This document shows positions 45,060 to 55,415 of a stretch of DNA of 64,000 nucleotides, one piece after another. A program made the position numbers and the translations under genes. The stretch covers positions 5,509,501 to 5,573,500 of the forward strand of contig CATNEN010000005.1 of assembly GCA_950097015.1 (NCBI GenBank), given 5' to 3'. The DNA is from Macrostomum hystrix. Its lineage: Eukaryota > Platyhelminthes > Macrostomidae. Numbering within the stretch: position 1 is the stretch's first letter; the number at the start of each line of letters is the position of its first letter. The notes beneath the pieces were generated by a model that saw only the letters and a program-made list of their open reading frames with translations, was not told the origin of the DNA and ran no database searches.

Positions 45060-45361
45060 ACAGAGGTTGTAGCCTAGTGGTTAGGGCGTTGGACTCACGA
45101 CTTGAAGGTCGGGGGTTCGATTCGCGACTCCCCTGAACAATTTGTGTCCTTTAGCAAGACACTTAACTCTGCATTGCTTCAGTTCACCCAGCTGTTAAAT
45201 GGGTACCAGCATCAGCTGGGATAATTGAAGGTGGGTATGGCGTCCCCCCAGTCCATGGACTGAACAGCTGTACGCAGCCTTCAGATGCGCCGCGCATTAG
45301 CTGCGGCTGTGCTGTCGGCTGCACATCTGACCCAATTGGGGCAGGTGTAATAAAAAAAAGT
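45060..45361 (+). mobile_element. SINE-B, tRNA-derived
   Basis: The head has an A box (TAGCCTAGTGGTTAGGGC) and a B box (GGGGGTTCGATTCG). The central part AGCAAGACACTTAACTCTGC, then TTCACCCAGCTGTTAAATGG, resembles conserved central domains found in SINE superfamilies of many animals. The A-rich tail is AATAAAAAAAAG. Flanks AGTATGA (left) and AGTATGATT (right) suggest a short target-site duplication, though the site lies in a TAGTATGATT-rich run. It is unrelated to SINE-A. Confidence 0.9.
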
Positions 45362-45427
45362 ATGATTGTTTGTATCGCTGTTATTGAAAAAGAAAGGAGT
45401 GAAATAAAAAGGAAAAGTACTTACGTG

Positions 45428-46100
45428 AATTTTGTTCATGTGCGGCTGACGGCCAGCCGGTGTTGACCGTCATCCTTTAGCTGGAGGAGAATGATGTGCT
45501 GTAGTCTGCTGAGCAGCCTCCAGGCAATCTGTGAGTCAGGCTGTTCTAGGTCTGTGGGAGGGCTAGGGTTGGTTGTTAGTGTTTCCCGTGCACTGTCACC
45601 TCCGCTCGCCACCCCCTCCGCTCTCTCTCTCTCTTTCCAGCTTTGTCTGCGCACTGAATCACATTGCACACCATGGTGCAATCGCTTAAGTTCGGAAGAC
45701 TGGCAGAACAACGCTCAAATGCTCCTACTATAAGTAGAGCACAGTCCGACGAATCCTTGAGATGGTGTTAGTGTCATGGTAGCACTATTTCTTTATATCG
45801 ACGGCACTTTCTTGTCTCTTGTCTTCATGCGTCGGTTTCGAAGTCAAGGCTGCCCCAGTTCGGTGGGAGGGCTTGGGAGTAGGTAGGTCTGCGGTTTCCC
45901 GTGCACACTCACCTCCGCTCGCCACCCCCTCCTCTTTCTCTCTCTTGTTCCAGCTCTGTCTGCGCACTGAGTCAGATTGCACGCCATGGTGCAATCGCTT
46001 CGTTTCGGAAGAAGACTGGCAGAAGAACGCTCAAATGCTCCTACTATAAGCAGAGCACAGTCCGACGAATACACCAAGTGGTGTTAGCATTATGGCAGCA
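45428..46100 (+). repeat. Duplicated module of about 311 bp downstream of ORF copy A
   Basis: A leader TGACGGCCAGCCGGTGTTGA and CTTTAGCTGGAGGAGAATGA is followed by two related units. Both contain CACTGTCACCTCCGCTCGCC-like sequence, a pyrimidine run ending in CAG, and an ATG at 45673 and 45984. Each ATG opens 31-33 codons starting MVQSL and ending W-C-stop, and the two copies differ by one 3-nt indel. An alternative frame (PPLATPS...CTPWCNR...NAQMLLL) is also open in both units, so coding is undecided. A third copy lies inverted at 52824-53045. Confidence 0.7.
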
Positions 46101-46142
46101 CACATTCTCTACTTTGATGGCACTGTTAAGGACTGTTTTTCT

Positions 46143-46480
46143 CCATGACGTTTCGTTCAGAGACTAAATTCTAAAGTTAGAGACTGCATTTGAAGCATTG
46201 ACTCTGATTTTGCTTTGTGCCTAAGTCATCAAGACTAAGGTACGCTATTTGCTAAGGTGGAAATTATTCCATACTTAGAGGAGCCCCGTGTCCCAAAGTA
46301 AGGCCCAGTAACGAGGAAACTAGCCAATCTAGCCTGACTACCAGGTTGTTGTACTGCAAGGAAGCACAGTGTTGAGGCCGGTATAAACTCATCTCTGAAT
46401 CTAGTTCCTGTCTTGGTTATTTTCACCAATTGTGTGTGCCACGCTACCACAGGTACAACACATACCATTGTTACAAATAA
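46143..46480. mobile_element. Interspersed repeat REP-C, copy 1
   Basis: Blocks CTGTTTTTCTCCATG, TAGCCTGACTACCAGGTTGT, AGTGTTGAGGCCGGTA and CAATTGTGTGTGCCACGCTA occur in the same order at 49115-49440 and, in part, at 46570-46832. Class unknown; not coding. Confidence 0.8.
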
Positions 46481-46569
46481 AATAAGGTGCAAGAGCAAAA
46501 GCTGGCGCGCGGGTCTGGCATTCAGGATAGGAATTTCGGCAGACTCGGCACCCAAACTTAACACCAGCA

Positions 46570-46832
46570 GTTTTTCTTCATGCATTTTCATTTACCGTTT
46601 TCCTTTGAGTTAGAGACACAATTTTGAAGTCACTGAAGTGAACAGTTGTTGACTCTATTTGTATCTAGCCCTCGTGACAAGGATACACTATTTCTGGGCT
46701 AAGGCTAAGATTACTTAGAACTTATAGAATACCCAATCTCTGAAGTTAAACCCCAGTGAGAAAACTTAGCAATCCCAAGCCTGACTACCTGGTTGCTCCA
46801 CTGCTAGGAAGCATCAGTGTTGAGGCTAGGGA
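46570..46832. mobile_element. REP-C, copy 2, 3'-truncated
   Basis: Begins TTTTTCTTCATGCATTTTCA and contains AGCCTGACTACCTGGTTGCT and CAGTGTTGAGGCTAGG, where it stops. Direct orientation, about 90 bp after copy 1. Confidence 0.75.
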
Positions 46833-46837
46833 TGCCA

Positions 46838-46935
46838 ATTCCGGTTAACCGGTTAACCGAAAAACCGGTTTTTGCCCCCGAAAACCGGGTTTTCAAAAAC
46901 CGGTTTTTCAGGTCCAGTTTTTGTCCGGTTTTTTT
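46838..46935. repeat. Cluster of CCGGTT palindromes
   Basis: TTCCGGTTAACCGGTTAACC, then AAAAACCGGTTTTT, AAAACCGGGTTTT, AAAAACCGGTTTTT and GTCCGGTTTTTTT, all within 100 bp. The region can fold extensively. AACCGGTT is also the known core site of Grainyhead/CP2 transcription factors; binding is untested. Confidence 0.85.
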
Positions 46936-47308
46936 ACACTGCTGAATTATTTTGTTAACAAGCTTTTTAAATTTTATTTTATAAACAAACAAAAATTAGT
47001 GTTGGAGTTAATAATTGTATCATTATATAGAATTTCGTAATTATTACGTACGAGGTACGATACGAATACGAACTATTTCTATGAAATAATTAAATCTTTC
47101 AAATTTCGATTAAATGTAATTTACGACGTGAGTCACACAGTGCAGGACAGTCAACAGTCAACACAACACTCAATTCGCGTCGCGAGTCACGATAGGACAG
47201 GACTCAGGAGTATAGCTGTATAAGTGTATATACTGTATCACATGCAAGTTGTAATATGTATCTGATAAGACTAGTACTAATGTACTATATAGTATAGAGC
47301 AAAATATA

Positions 47309-48874
47309 CTTTTTTTGCGATTGAATTCGTCCAAACTGCAAAACCTTTCGTCCACAAATGCTTTCTTAATGGGAGCTAAATTTAGATCATACCATAGACA
47401 ACCGTTTTCACGCAAAACGGTTCATCCAGTTTGTAAAACATTTCGTCCCCTAGACTAGAGACCGAGTGTACTGTTCCTACCATAGTTAACACCCAATTGA
47501 CAGTTCGCTTTTGCTACCACTAAAGCTACAGCAACGCATAGGCCTATCTTCCATTCCGAACCCGGCAAAACAGTCGAAGATGAACCGAGGCCCCTACCAT
47601 CCAGTGTCAAACGAAGACCGCAGGCGATTAGCCTTGGCTGTTGAAGAAGGCCGCGATTGGAAACAACTGGCCGATATCCTTGGGATCAAGAGAAAGACAG
47701 CCAAAACGATTGTCGACACCTACGTTCAAACCGGGCGCATTGAGAAGTTTCCATCAGCAGGTGGCCGTCCGAAGAAACTGCAAGAGCAGCAGATTGAGTC
47801 AATCATCGAGTTCCTCGAGGCAAACCCGTCCGCGACATTACAAATGATGCGGAACCATCTGATGCAACTTGGCAATGAAGGTCAACTTCCTCATGTCTCA
47901 ACCATAAGTCGAGCACTTGACAAACAGCTGGTGACTTTGAAGCTGGCTAGGCAGATTACGTTTGATTGGAACGACCCAGTTGTGAAGGCGGCGAGATGTG
48001 AGTACGCACAGTGGATGATGAACGAAGGACACGACAGGAACCAGATTTTTCTCGATGAGTTCGGGCTGAACCTGTGGACGGCGAGAACTCAAGGATGGGC
48101 ATATCGAGGCCAGCCTGCGGTGAGAACGGTATGTGGCCAGCGCGGACAAAACCTGACTCTCTGCTTGGCCATATCTCCGCAATGGGGACTTGTTCACTAT
48201 GCGCTGATGGAAGGAGGTTTTCGAGCTCAAAATTTTGCAGACTTCTTAGTAGAGCTGGATGTCCTGGTGGAGGCTGAGTGGGTGGCGATCTTTGATGGGG
48301 CCCGCGCTCACCTTTAAGTCCCTGGACTTTCACCGCAACACAGCACCTATCAATTGCCACCGTACTCTCCGTATCTCAACCCAACTGAGCGCGCAGGGTC
48401 TTCCCTGAAGGCATCAGTGAAGAGGGCACTGTCAGTTCCCGCTATTCAGCACGAGCTCTCTAATCGGCAAGCTGCTGCTGCTGCGAACCTGACTCTGCAT
48501 GCCTGGCGGATGCACATTTTGAAGAGAGAGGTCGAAGCTGCACTGCACGTGATTACACAGGAGAAGTGCCAGCAATGGACCAATCACACTGTGGGTTACT
48601 ACGGCCGTTGTTTGGACTACGAAGACATTTTGAACTAACATTCTAACAAGAGACACTGTTTTTGCTTTGTTCAATATCTCGTGATATCAAATAAAGTCGC
48701 TCCGTTTAGCTGTTAGCTGTTTGGACGAAGGGTTTAGACGAAATGTTTTACAAACTGGATGAACCGTTTTGCGTGAACACGGTTGTCTATGGTATGATCT
48801 AAATTTAGCTCCCATTAAGAAAACGTTAGTGGACGAAAGGTTTTGCAGTTTGGACGAATTCAATCGCAAAAAGG
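47309..48874 (+). mobile_element. IS630/Tc1-like element with terminal repeats of about 140 bp
   Basis: The left end CTTTTTTTGCGATTGAATTC and the inverted right end (CCTTTTTGCGATTGAATTCG on the minus strand) continue through CGTCCAAACTGCAAAACCTT, GGGAGCTAAATTTAGATCAT, ACCATAGACAACCG and CATCCAGTTTGTAAAACATT. TA is present outside both ends (47307-47308, 48875-48876). One transposase gene fills the interior. Apart from a single premature stop it appears complete, so it is a recently active autonomous copy or nearly so. Confidence 0.92.
47580..48638 (+). pseudogene. IS630/Tc1-like transposase with one in-frame stop
   Basis: 353 codons including one internal TAA at 48315. The N-terminal helix-turn-helix is WKQLADILGIKRKTAKTIVD and the linker contains GRPKKLQEQQIE. 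The DDE domain has D159 in IFLDEFGLN, D239 in AIFDGARAH and the last acidic residue E270 in YSPYLNPTERAG. The tail is LTLHAWRMHILKREVEAAL to DYEDILN. The Asp-Glu spacing is 30, shorter than the usual 34 or so, so a few codons may be lost near the stop. Otherwise the frame is continuous. Met at 47580 is preferred to an earlier non-AUG opening. It would cut and paste the surrounding element. Confidence 0.9.
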
Positions 48875-49114
48875 TATAGTAAAACGTAAGTAGTAACAAT
48901 AACAATTACAAGTTTTTATATCAAAACTGAGATGCTGCACAGTGCACAGTGCACACTGCACATTGCCACAAGCATTGTATAGTAACTGCTGGCGGGCACA
49001 GGGTTCCAATCTATAAAATATAGATAAATATATATTTTAAATTCTTAAATCTTCTATTAAAATCTTTTAATGCTAATAAAAACAAAAAAATTAAAAATTA
49101 AAATGTCGCACAAC

Positions 49115-49440
49115 TAGGGCTGTTTTTCTTCATGCGTTTACCACTGAGTTGGAAACATAAGTCTAAAAGCTTAAATTTGTGTCTAGTCCTTGTGACTAAG
49201 ATACGCGATTTGAATTTGAACAAAGTCTAAGATTCCTTAGCACTTGGAAGAATTCCTTTCCCCTGAATCCCATTCCCCAGTAAGAGAAGATTTGTCAATC
49301 CTAGCCTGACTGCCAGGTTGTTTCCACTGCGAGCAAGCACCAGTGTTGAGGCCGGTAAAATCCTCTCTGAGTCTAGCGTTCCTGTCTCGGTTATTTCACC
49401 AATTGTGTGTGCCACGCTACCACAGGTACAACACAATGGA
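49115..49440. mobile_element. REP-C, copy 3
   Basis: Same blocks as at 46143-46480, ending GCCACGCTACCACAGGTACA. It abuts the truncated TNP2-like gene at about 49440 and supplies the false N-terminus of the open frame that starts at 49318. Confidence 0.8.
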
Positions 49441-51173
49441 GTGACTATCAATGGTAAAGCTATCTCTGTCCAGGTATCACACATCGCATGTGACTCTATG
49501 GCGAGAGCGTTCATCAAGAACATTAAGCATCCTACTAGATTCTTTGCATGTGATCGCTGCGTGACCGAAGGGCAAACTGCAGATGGTGGTCGGCGGGTTT
49601 TGGAGCATGACGCGACACGCCGTACAGATCAAGATTTCCGAGAGAATGCGCAGCCCCTTCATCACAATGGATTATCTGCTATTGCAAGTCTATCAACTGT
49701 TGACTCTGTTAACGACTTCCCGAGTGACTATATGCACTCGGTCTGCCAAGGGTCAACCTTAAAGATGCTGGAACTTTTAAGAGAAAAAGGCGGCAAATTC
49801 CGACTGTCGAAGAATGTTTTAAAAGAACTGAACGCAGATATTGTCGAGTGCACCTCGTTCATGCCGAGTGACTTCCAAAGGCGACCACAAAGCCTAAACC
49901 ATTTAGCTAAATGGAAAGCTACTGAACTTAGGTTCTTTTGCCTGTACGTCGGACATTTAATCGTAAGCAACGCAGCACAGTTGTCGGTGAGCAATTGAAA
50001 TGGCTCTCAGCAATAATGCGCATTTTATGTCATCCTACATTATGCCAGACCACTGGTGCCTACGTGCACGACTTGACTAAAGCTTTTTTGCATAACTGTT
50101 ACGTCGTCTTCGGAGCCAGGTTCATGACTTTGACGGTGCATTCTTTAATTCATCTAAATGCAGAGTTTGATTGGCGCTCCTGTGATCGGTTCTACCGGAG
50201 CATGGAGTTTAAGTCGATAAGTTTTGACGGCCGTGCCGCGAATCGCTATGTTCAAACAAAATCTAATGCAATATTAAAACTGAAATGCATAGCTCTCAAT
50301 GACAGCCGTGTCTATCTTATTGGGCACCAGCTGCTGGGAAAGACTGCTGCATTTGACTCGCCAATCGCATCTGACCTGCTGGATATTTACAAGGGCAACA
50401 AGTTTTCTCACCACCTGAAGGCTGTGCCTCTGGCAGATCTCAAGTACAAAGTGCTGCGCTACAAGCAGTGCTTTCTTTCTTTACTTGACACAATATAAGG
50501 AACTCTTTGTTAAAAAACTTTACACTGTCTTGTCCTAGGAATTCCGGTGTGTTAATGGCTCACCAGCTTTGCTCTCTTCAATTGTGTGCAACGATCCAAG
50601 GGTCGTCCTGAAGCGCTACATTCAGCTTCGCTTTGGAGAAGGCTTCCTGATTGAGCACATTATTGACTCTAATGTGCACCGTAGTGCTAGACGAGGAGCA
50701 CCTGCTGAGCATGTGGCTGAGTTTCAACGTAATATAATACTTTCACGTGTTACTTATATCATCAGTCTTTCTGTATTTTACTCGTATTTTTAGAATTTAT
50801 TTAGTTTTTCCATCGCAGAGTATTTTTGTAAACTTAGAATATTATCTTTATGTTATCCTATTATGATATAATATTATAATTATAATATTAAATTTAGATA
50901 ATTTATAAAAGTTATTTACGCTGTTCTAGCTAAAAACATGATTATTTATGTATATTTACTCACTTTATCAAACTTTTCTGAAATTTACCATCTTCTTTAT
51001 TTTTAGCCCTCTTTAGGTTTGTTCCAGCTGTGCTACCGGACTAGCGGATTTGACTTTGCTGGAATCTGGAAGACTGTGCGTGACCACCTCAATCAATTTG
51101 CTCGCGAAGATAACCGCAAAAACAAGCAGAAGCTATCTGCAGCTGAGGCATTCGTTCCGCCGTCTACACTGTA
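49440..51173 (+). pseudogene. TNP2-like (CACTA/EnSpm-related) transposase relic, copy A
   Basis: 5'-truncated by REP-C. The region from ISVQVSHIACDSMARAFIKN through FFACDRCVTEGQ (C-x2-C), ATRRTDQDFRENAQPLHHNG, then DYMHSVCQGSTLKMLELLRE, MPSDFQRRPQSLNHLAKWKA and, after a frame change near 49960, VHSLIHLNAEFDWRSCDRF, follows the order of the animal TNP2-like transposase family. The frame ends at 50498. Further exons seem to follow: 50540-50729 (CNDPRVVLKRYIQLRFGEGF) with a donor GTAATA, and 51007-51173 after TTTTTAG (FDFAGIWKTVRDHLNQFAR). I do not recognise the domain in those. Family membership is confident; the exact superfamily name is less so. Confidence 0.7.
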
Positions 51174-51278
51174 GTTCATGTCAATCTGATATTAATCATC
51201 CGCTATCTAACTTATGCTTGCGTTCCACTTTCTTTTCGTAATATTTTTTCTTGTATTAACCCATCTGCTGTTTCATTT

Positions 51279-52669
51279 ATGTCGGACTGCGACAGCAAAC
51301 ATTCTCTATCGAAGAACTGTTCAGAATATTCATGCTACTCGCTCTCCTCTTTTTCTGATATTACGTCTCCAGAAAATCATTCGGCTAATGCAATTCATGC
51401 TAGACAAAAGTCGAAGGTGGATTGCATTGATGCCAGTGCTCAGCCTCCAATTCTGGAGTCCAGTGACTCGGATTCTGTCTCTATGGACGTTCTGACAAAC
51501 TTTTCGAAAATTTCTGATCCAACTACTCAATCTCTGGGCTATCACATCTGGCTTGTCCGAGGCTGGCTTTGATAGGCTCATAAATCTTTTTGCTATTTTT
51601 CTAAGAGGTAATCACTTGTCGCTTCCCATGAGCATCCACCAATTTAATGGCAGATTCGGTTGCCCAAAATGTCTTTACCCTGACGAATCGATTTAAGTAT
51701 CTGAAAAAGTGAAGAATTGGGTATATCGCTTTGATGAATCCTGTATGTTTCCTTATGTTTCCTTTACGAACAAAGATTAGTCACAGCGTTCATTGTAGAC
51801 AGGCCTGTATCGCTAATAAACCCAGTTTAGGTGTCAAGAGTCGCAGCAAGTTGCTTAATTACATTTCTTGCCCGAATTTTAATGCCATTGACTGTCTCCA
51901 TTGCTTTTTTGAAGGTGATATAAAGTACCTACTCGAAGAGCTTGCACCGTCTTCAAGCCGAAATGAGATATACTTTTGTTCAGAAAGTTGTTTTCAGTTT
52001 TTGTCCCACAACATTCGCGATTCTTTTGTTCCATCCAATGTTAGTGTGCAGTCAAATTTTCGTTGCTTTTCAGACTGGAAGGCCAAGCACTTCAAGAATT
52101 TTGCGTTGTATTTTTTCTTCCCTACATTTGTTCCCAGAGTGTAGTACTTGCCTTTAAAGCTAATAGTTGTCAATTTGTTACTCCTCTATTACATGTTCTA
52201 CAACACGAAGTCCCGAAAATCTGACATTGGAAAACTTGCTAAATTGTTTCTGCTTCACTCTTGAAAAGCTTTTGGTCCAAAAATTATTCGTTTAAATTTT
52301 CACATACTTCTGCACATGGCAGACGAGTACGAGTTGCTTGGCCCAGTGCCATCCTACTCCATTTTTTCATTTAAAATTTACATTGCAATGTTCAAAAAGT
52401 ATTTCTGTGGAACAACGTCGTATGCCTCTCAGCTTGTTCGAAAGTTTTTGATCCAGAAGTAGTTGTTGCACTATTTCTCTGGAGTACACGACCCGATTGT
52501 TTTGGAAGCGTTCAATTCGATTTCTTTGAAGCAGTCCCACCCCGAGGGAATTATTCGATCGTCCTTATCTTTTGTTGCTGGTTATTTTTACACGTCTAAG
52601 CAGACAACTTCGAAATCTAATTCCAATCATTTTTTATTCAAAAGTCTGATGAGTTCTGTATTATTATGA
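51279..52669 (+). pseudogene. TNP2-like transposase relic, copy C
   Basis: A different subfamily from copy A. Traces in order: a Ser-rich acidic N-terminus, SLPMSIHQFNGRFGCPKCLY (the C-x2-C block), LGVKSRSKLLNYISCPNFNA then DCLHCFFEGDIKYLLEEL, FSDWKAKHFKNFALYFFF, and RLNFHILLHMADEYELLGPV with FKKYFCGTTSYASQLVRKF. Several in-frame stops and frame changes interrupt it, so it is an old dead copy. It lies immediately after copy A, without a clear boundary between them. Confidence 0.65.
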
Positions 52670-52823
52670 GTTTCCGATTTCCTAACCTAGCCCACGTTCA
52701 AATTCTCGAACCAATCGGCTCTCTTTTTGACTATATTGCTACTAGCAATCCATGGAGCGATAAAATTTAGTGGCACGGAAAGAAGCTCTTTTTTCCATAA
52801 TGAAAAACTTTCTATCTTTTTGA

Positions 52824-53100
52824 TGTGCTGTAGACTGCTGAGCAGCCTCCAGGCAATCTGTGAGTCAGGCTGTTCTAGGTCTGTGGGAGGGCTAGGGTTG
52901 GTAGTTAGTGTTTCCCGTGCACTGTCACTTCCGCTCGCCACCCCCCTCCTCTCTCGTTCTCTTGTTCCAGCTCTGTCTGCGCACTGAGTCACATTGCACA
53001 CCATGGTGCAATCGCTTAAGTTCGGAAGAAGACTGGCATTATACAGCACATCATTCTCCTCCAGCTAAAGGATGACGGTCAACACCGGCTGGCCGTCAGC
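52824..53100 (-). repeat. Third copy of the short module, partly inverted
   Basis: 53041-53100 carries the leader (CTTTAGCTGGAGGAGAATGA, minus strand), as found after ORF copy A. The next 215 bp (52824-53038) is the module unit but in the opposite direction. The inversion joints lie at the word ATGTGCTGTA. The MVQSL frame here is cut after about a dozen codons. Confidence 0.75.
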
Positions 53101-53308
53101 CGCACCTAAACCAATATCAGGTAAGTCCATTATATTTGCTCTCCTTTTCCATAAATCACACCAACACGGTCTCATGGCGCACTTAAAAATTTCACTGCCG
53201 ACAATGGCAAACGACATAACAACCATAATAATGTCAACTGGATAAAAAAGCAATTCATTCTACAACAGAAGAAACTATTCCGCAATAGAGCAGACATGGT
53301 GGGCCTCG

Positions 53309-54025
53309 CTACACCTGTGCCATGCGCAACAGCGCCTCTGGCATCCACCAACTTTCGACGACCTCAACGACGAGCTGTCCATATCTGATCATTAGCTGGC
53401 GTGGCGTCGCCGCCGGTCCACCGACCATCGTCTCTGCCCGGGCTGCGGCTTCCTGGGCCATCTCGCGTCGGGTAGCCCTGTCTTCGGCCGCGAAGCCCTG
53501 GTGCACCTCCATTGGCCATCCGTCTTCAACCTGCCTGAGCGCAGCGCGGGCCAGGGATTCAGCTGCCCCTAAGATAGCTGCCTCACGCGCCGCCGCTCTC
53601 TGGCTCCATTGGGCCTTACGTTGCCTCCGCCGCTGGGCCCCTCCTCGCTTTCTCCTTGGCCGGGCCTCAGCCCCGGCCTCTTCTGGGCTGTCGCTCGACG
53701 AAGATTGGGGCGGCTGCCATGGCAGCAAAGGTGGAGCTGCCGGCCCTTCTGCAATTGGCAACTCCTCGGAGGAATCGTGATCTGACAATCCTTCGTCCTC
53801 CGAGGGCATACCCTCCTGCAAGGCTGCCCACAGATCCTCTTGCGGATCAAACTGGGCCTCATTTGAGCCGCTGCTGCTGCTGCTTAAGGCTGGTCGCCGC
53901 ACCTGTACCGCCTTCAGAAAGTTGTTGAACTTTCGTCGATTTCGCGCCCTTCTATTGCTGTACCAATGCGTTCTATTAATGAGAATTGTTTTTGCTTTTT
54001 TCCACTTTGCAGTACATTTGAGCAC
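53309..54025 (-). CDS. Unrecognised acidic then Ala/Arg-rich protein, copy B, intact
   Basis: 238 residues with no break. A basic N-terminus (RRARNRRKFNNFLK) leads into VQVRRPALSSSSSGSNEAQF, then an acidic part (GMPSEDEGLSDHDSSEELPI), a Pro-rich part (GPAAPPLLPWQPPQSSSSD), an Arg/Ala-rich segment (RRKRGGAQRRRQRKAQ) and a helical end (AEDRATRREMAQEAAARAE, YGQLVVEVVESWWMPEALLRM). From VQVRRP onward it matches the frameshifted copy A at 44.2-44.8 kb; the N-terminus does not. GC content is far above the flanks. No known domain is recognised; the repeated context suggests a mobile-element protein. Met at 54025 is the first in frame, but the start is uncertain because homology begins about 40 codons later. 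Confidence 0.6.
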   Translation of the reverse strand: MLKCTAKWKKAKTILINRTHWYSNRRARNRRKFNNFLKAVQVRRPALSSSSSGSNEAQFDPQEDLWAALQEGMPSEDEGLSDHDSSEELPIAEGPAAPPLLPWQPPQSSSSDSPEEAGAEARPRRKRGGAQRRRQRKAQWSQRAAAREAAILGAAESLARAALRQVEDGWPMEVHQGFAAEDRATRREMAQEAAARAETMVGGPAATPRQLMIRYGQLVVEVVESWWMPEALLRMAQV

Positions 54026-54965
54026 GATTCAGAGCGTGTGGGGTGTACTTCTGTTTATTAGGTTCCCGTTAAGGTAGTTAGATTACAGGGAAATTACAGG
54101 GATATTTTATTTGTCAGTTTTGCAACCTATTCCGCTGTAAGCTACTTCGTGCGATCGCTAGCTGACCCTGCAGTCATGCTTTACTTAATTGAATAGTTTT
54201 TACTGCTCTGTTATTAAAATTTGAAGTTTTTATTACTAAATTCTATGCATTCGTACTTATTTGAAATAGTCATTTGCGTGTGTTAATGATTTTTCTATTC
54301 GAAATAAACACTGAAGGCTGAATACTACGAATCCTACGACCTACAATTATTTTATTATTTATAAATGATGAAGGATAAAATTAAAATCTATTTTGCCGAG
54401 TTCTTTTCGTATTTATGGCCTTCTCTTTCATTCTTTTATGGTCATTTAATAAATAATTTACCGACAAATAATTTCCCTACATTTTATACCATTCAGAACT
54501 ATCCTTGTTTAACCGAAAGTTTCGATTGTAATCTTTTCGTCAGTGTCTTCGTATGTGTAAACAATTAAGTTAAGAGTCCATCACACAGCAGGTTATTAAC
54601 TTCAGAACAATTACAAGTTGCATCTTCTACTTTCTACTTACGTAAGTAGTGCATGAAGGACGAAATGCCATAAATATAGTAACATCCATGCACATGGATG
54701 AGAACAACCCATGCATTAAAGTAGCATGGAGCCATGGATGCACATGGATGGATGAGGAAAACATTGGTCCAGGAAAACAATGTTGTGCTTATCGTTTTAT
54801 GAAAAACCGTTGGTGCATGCTCATGGTATATAAACGAATTCTGGACGGCAGTTTTAGACTCTATATTTTTATTTTGTTACTACCGGATATGCAGTTGTAG
54901 TATAATACACTTAAGAAACTTAATTTTTCTCCTGCTCTTCTAGGTGCGGATTTTCTGGATTTACG
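54026..54965. other. Gene-free region
   Basis: CATGGATG words recur at 54688-54750 (short palindrome-rich patch). No coding evidence. Confidence 0.5.
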
Positions 54966-54967
54966 AA

Positions 54968-55140
54968 TGTTGCACACTGGTTGCTTTTGCGTTGATATGC
55001 AATGTTGCATGTCAACATTGCTGCAACATTATTTAGTGCGACAGATATCAACATTGTGCAAAATTGACCGTCAACATGCTTGCAACATTCAGCGTCAACA
55101 TTGCAACAATGCAACATTGCTGCAATATTGCAGGCACTAT
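54968..55140. repeat. Cluster of CAACATTG words on both strands
   Basis: TCAACATTG, GCAACATTG, GCAACATTC and the reverse CAATGTTG occur about ten times in 170 bp, some arranged head to head (CAATGTTGCATGTCAACATTG spans two). It does not have a fixed period, unlike the minisatellites. Confidence 0.8.
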
Positions 55141-55415
55141 GGGTACTTCCTCGAATTTCAGGCAACGTGTGTGAAGAATAGTTCGCGTGATAAAAAAACC
55201 GAGCGATGCTGTGCTGCACCAAGTAAATACTAAAAAATAGCATCTGGGGCCTGTTTATGAAGCGCTGGTGAATAACGAGTGGCCAGAAATCACTGGAAGC
55301 CGATCATTATCTGTCTTCATTATGGACAATTTTTTTCAGTCATATCACTGATAGTCGATAGCACTGAAATGGGTAGGGTCTTTTGCAAGCGCTGACCTGC
55401 ACTCATGAGAGAAGA

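Noticed and set aside
49318-49440. N-terminal 40 codons of the 49318 ORF as part of the TNP2-like protein
   Set aside because: This part is REP-C repeat sequence, also present at 46.4 kb without the transposase.
53065-53253. 62-codon minus-strand ORF between ORF copy B and the module
   Set aside because: No homology to the matching interval after copy A; the only shared part is the non-coding leader.
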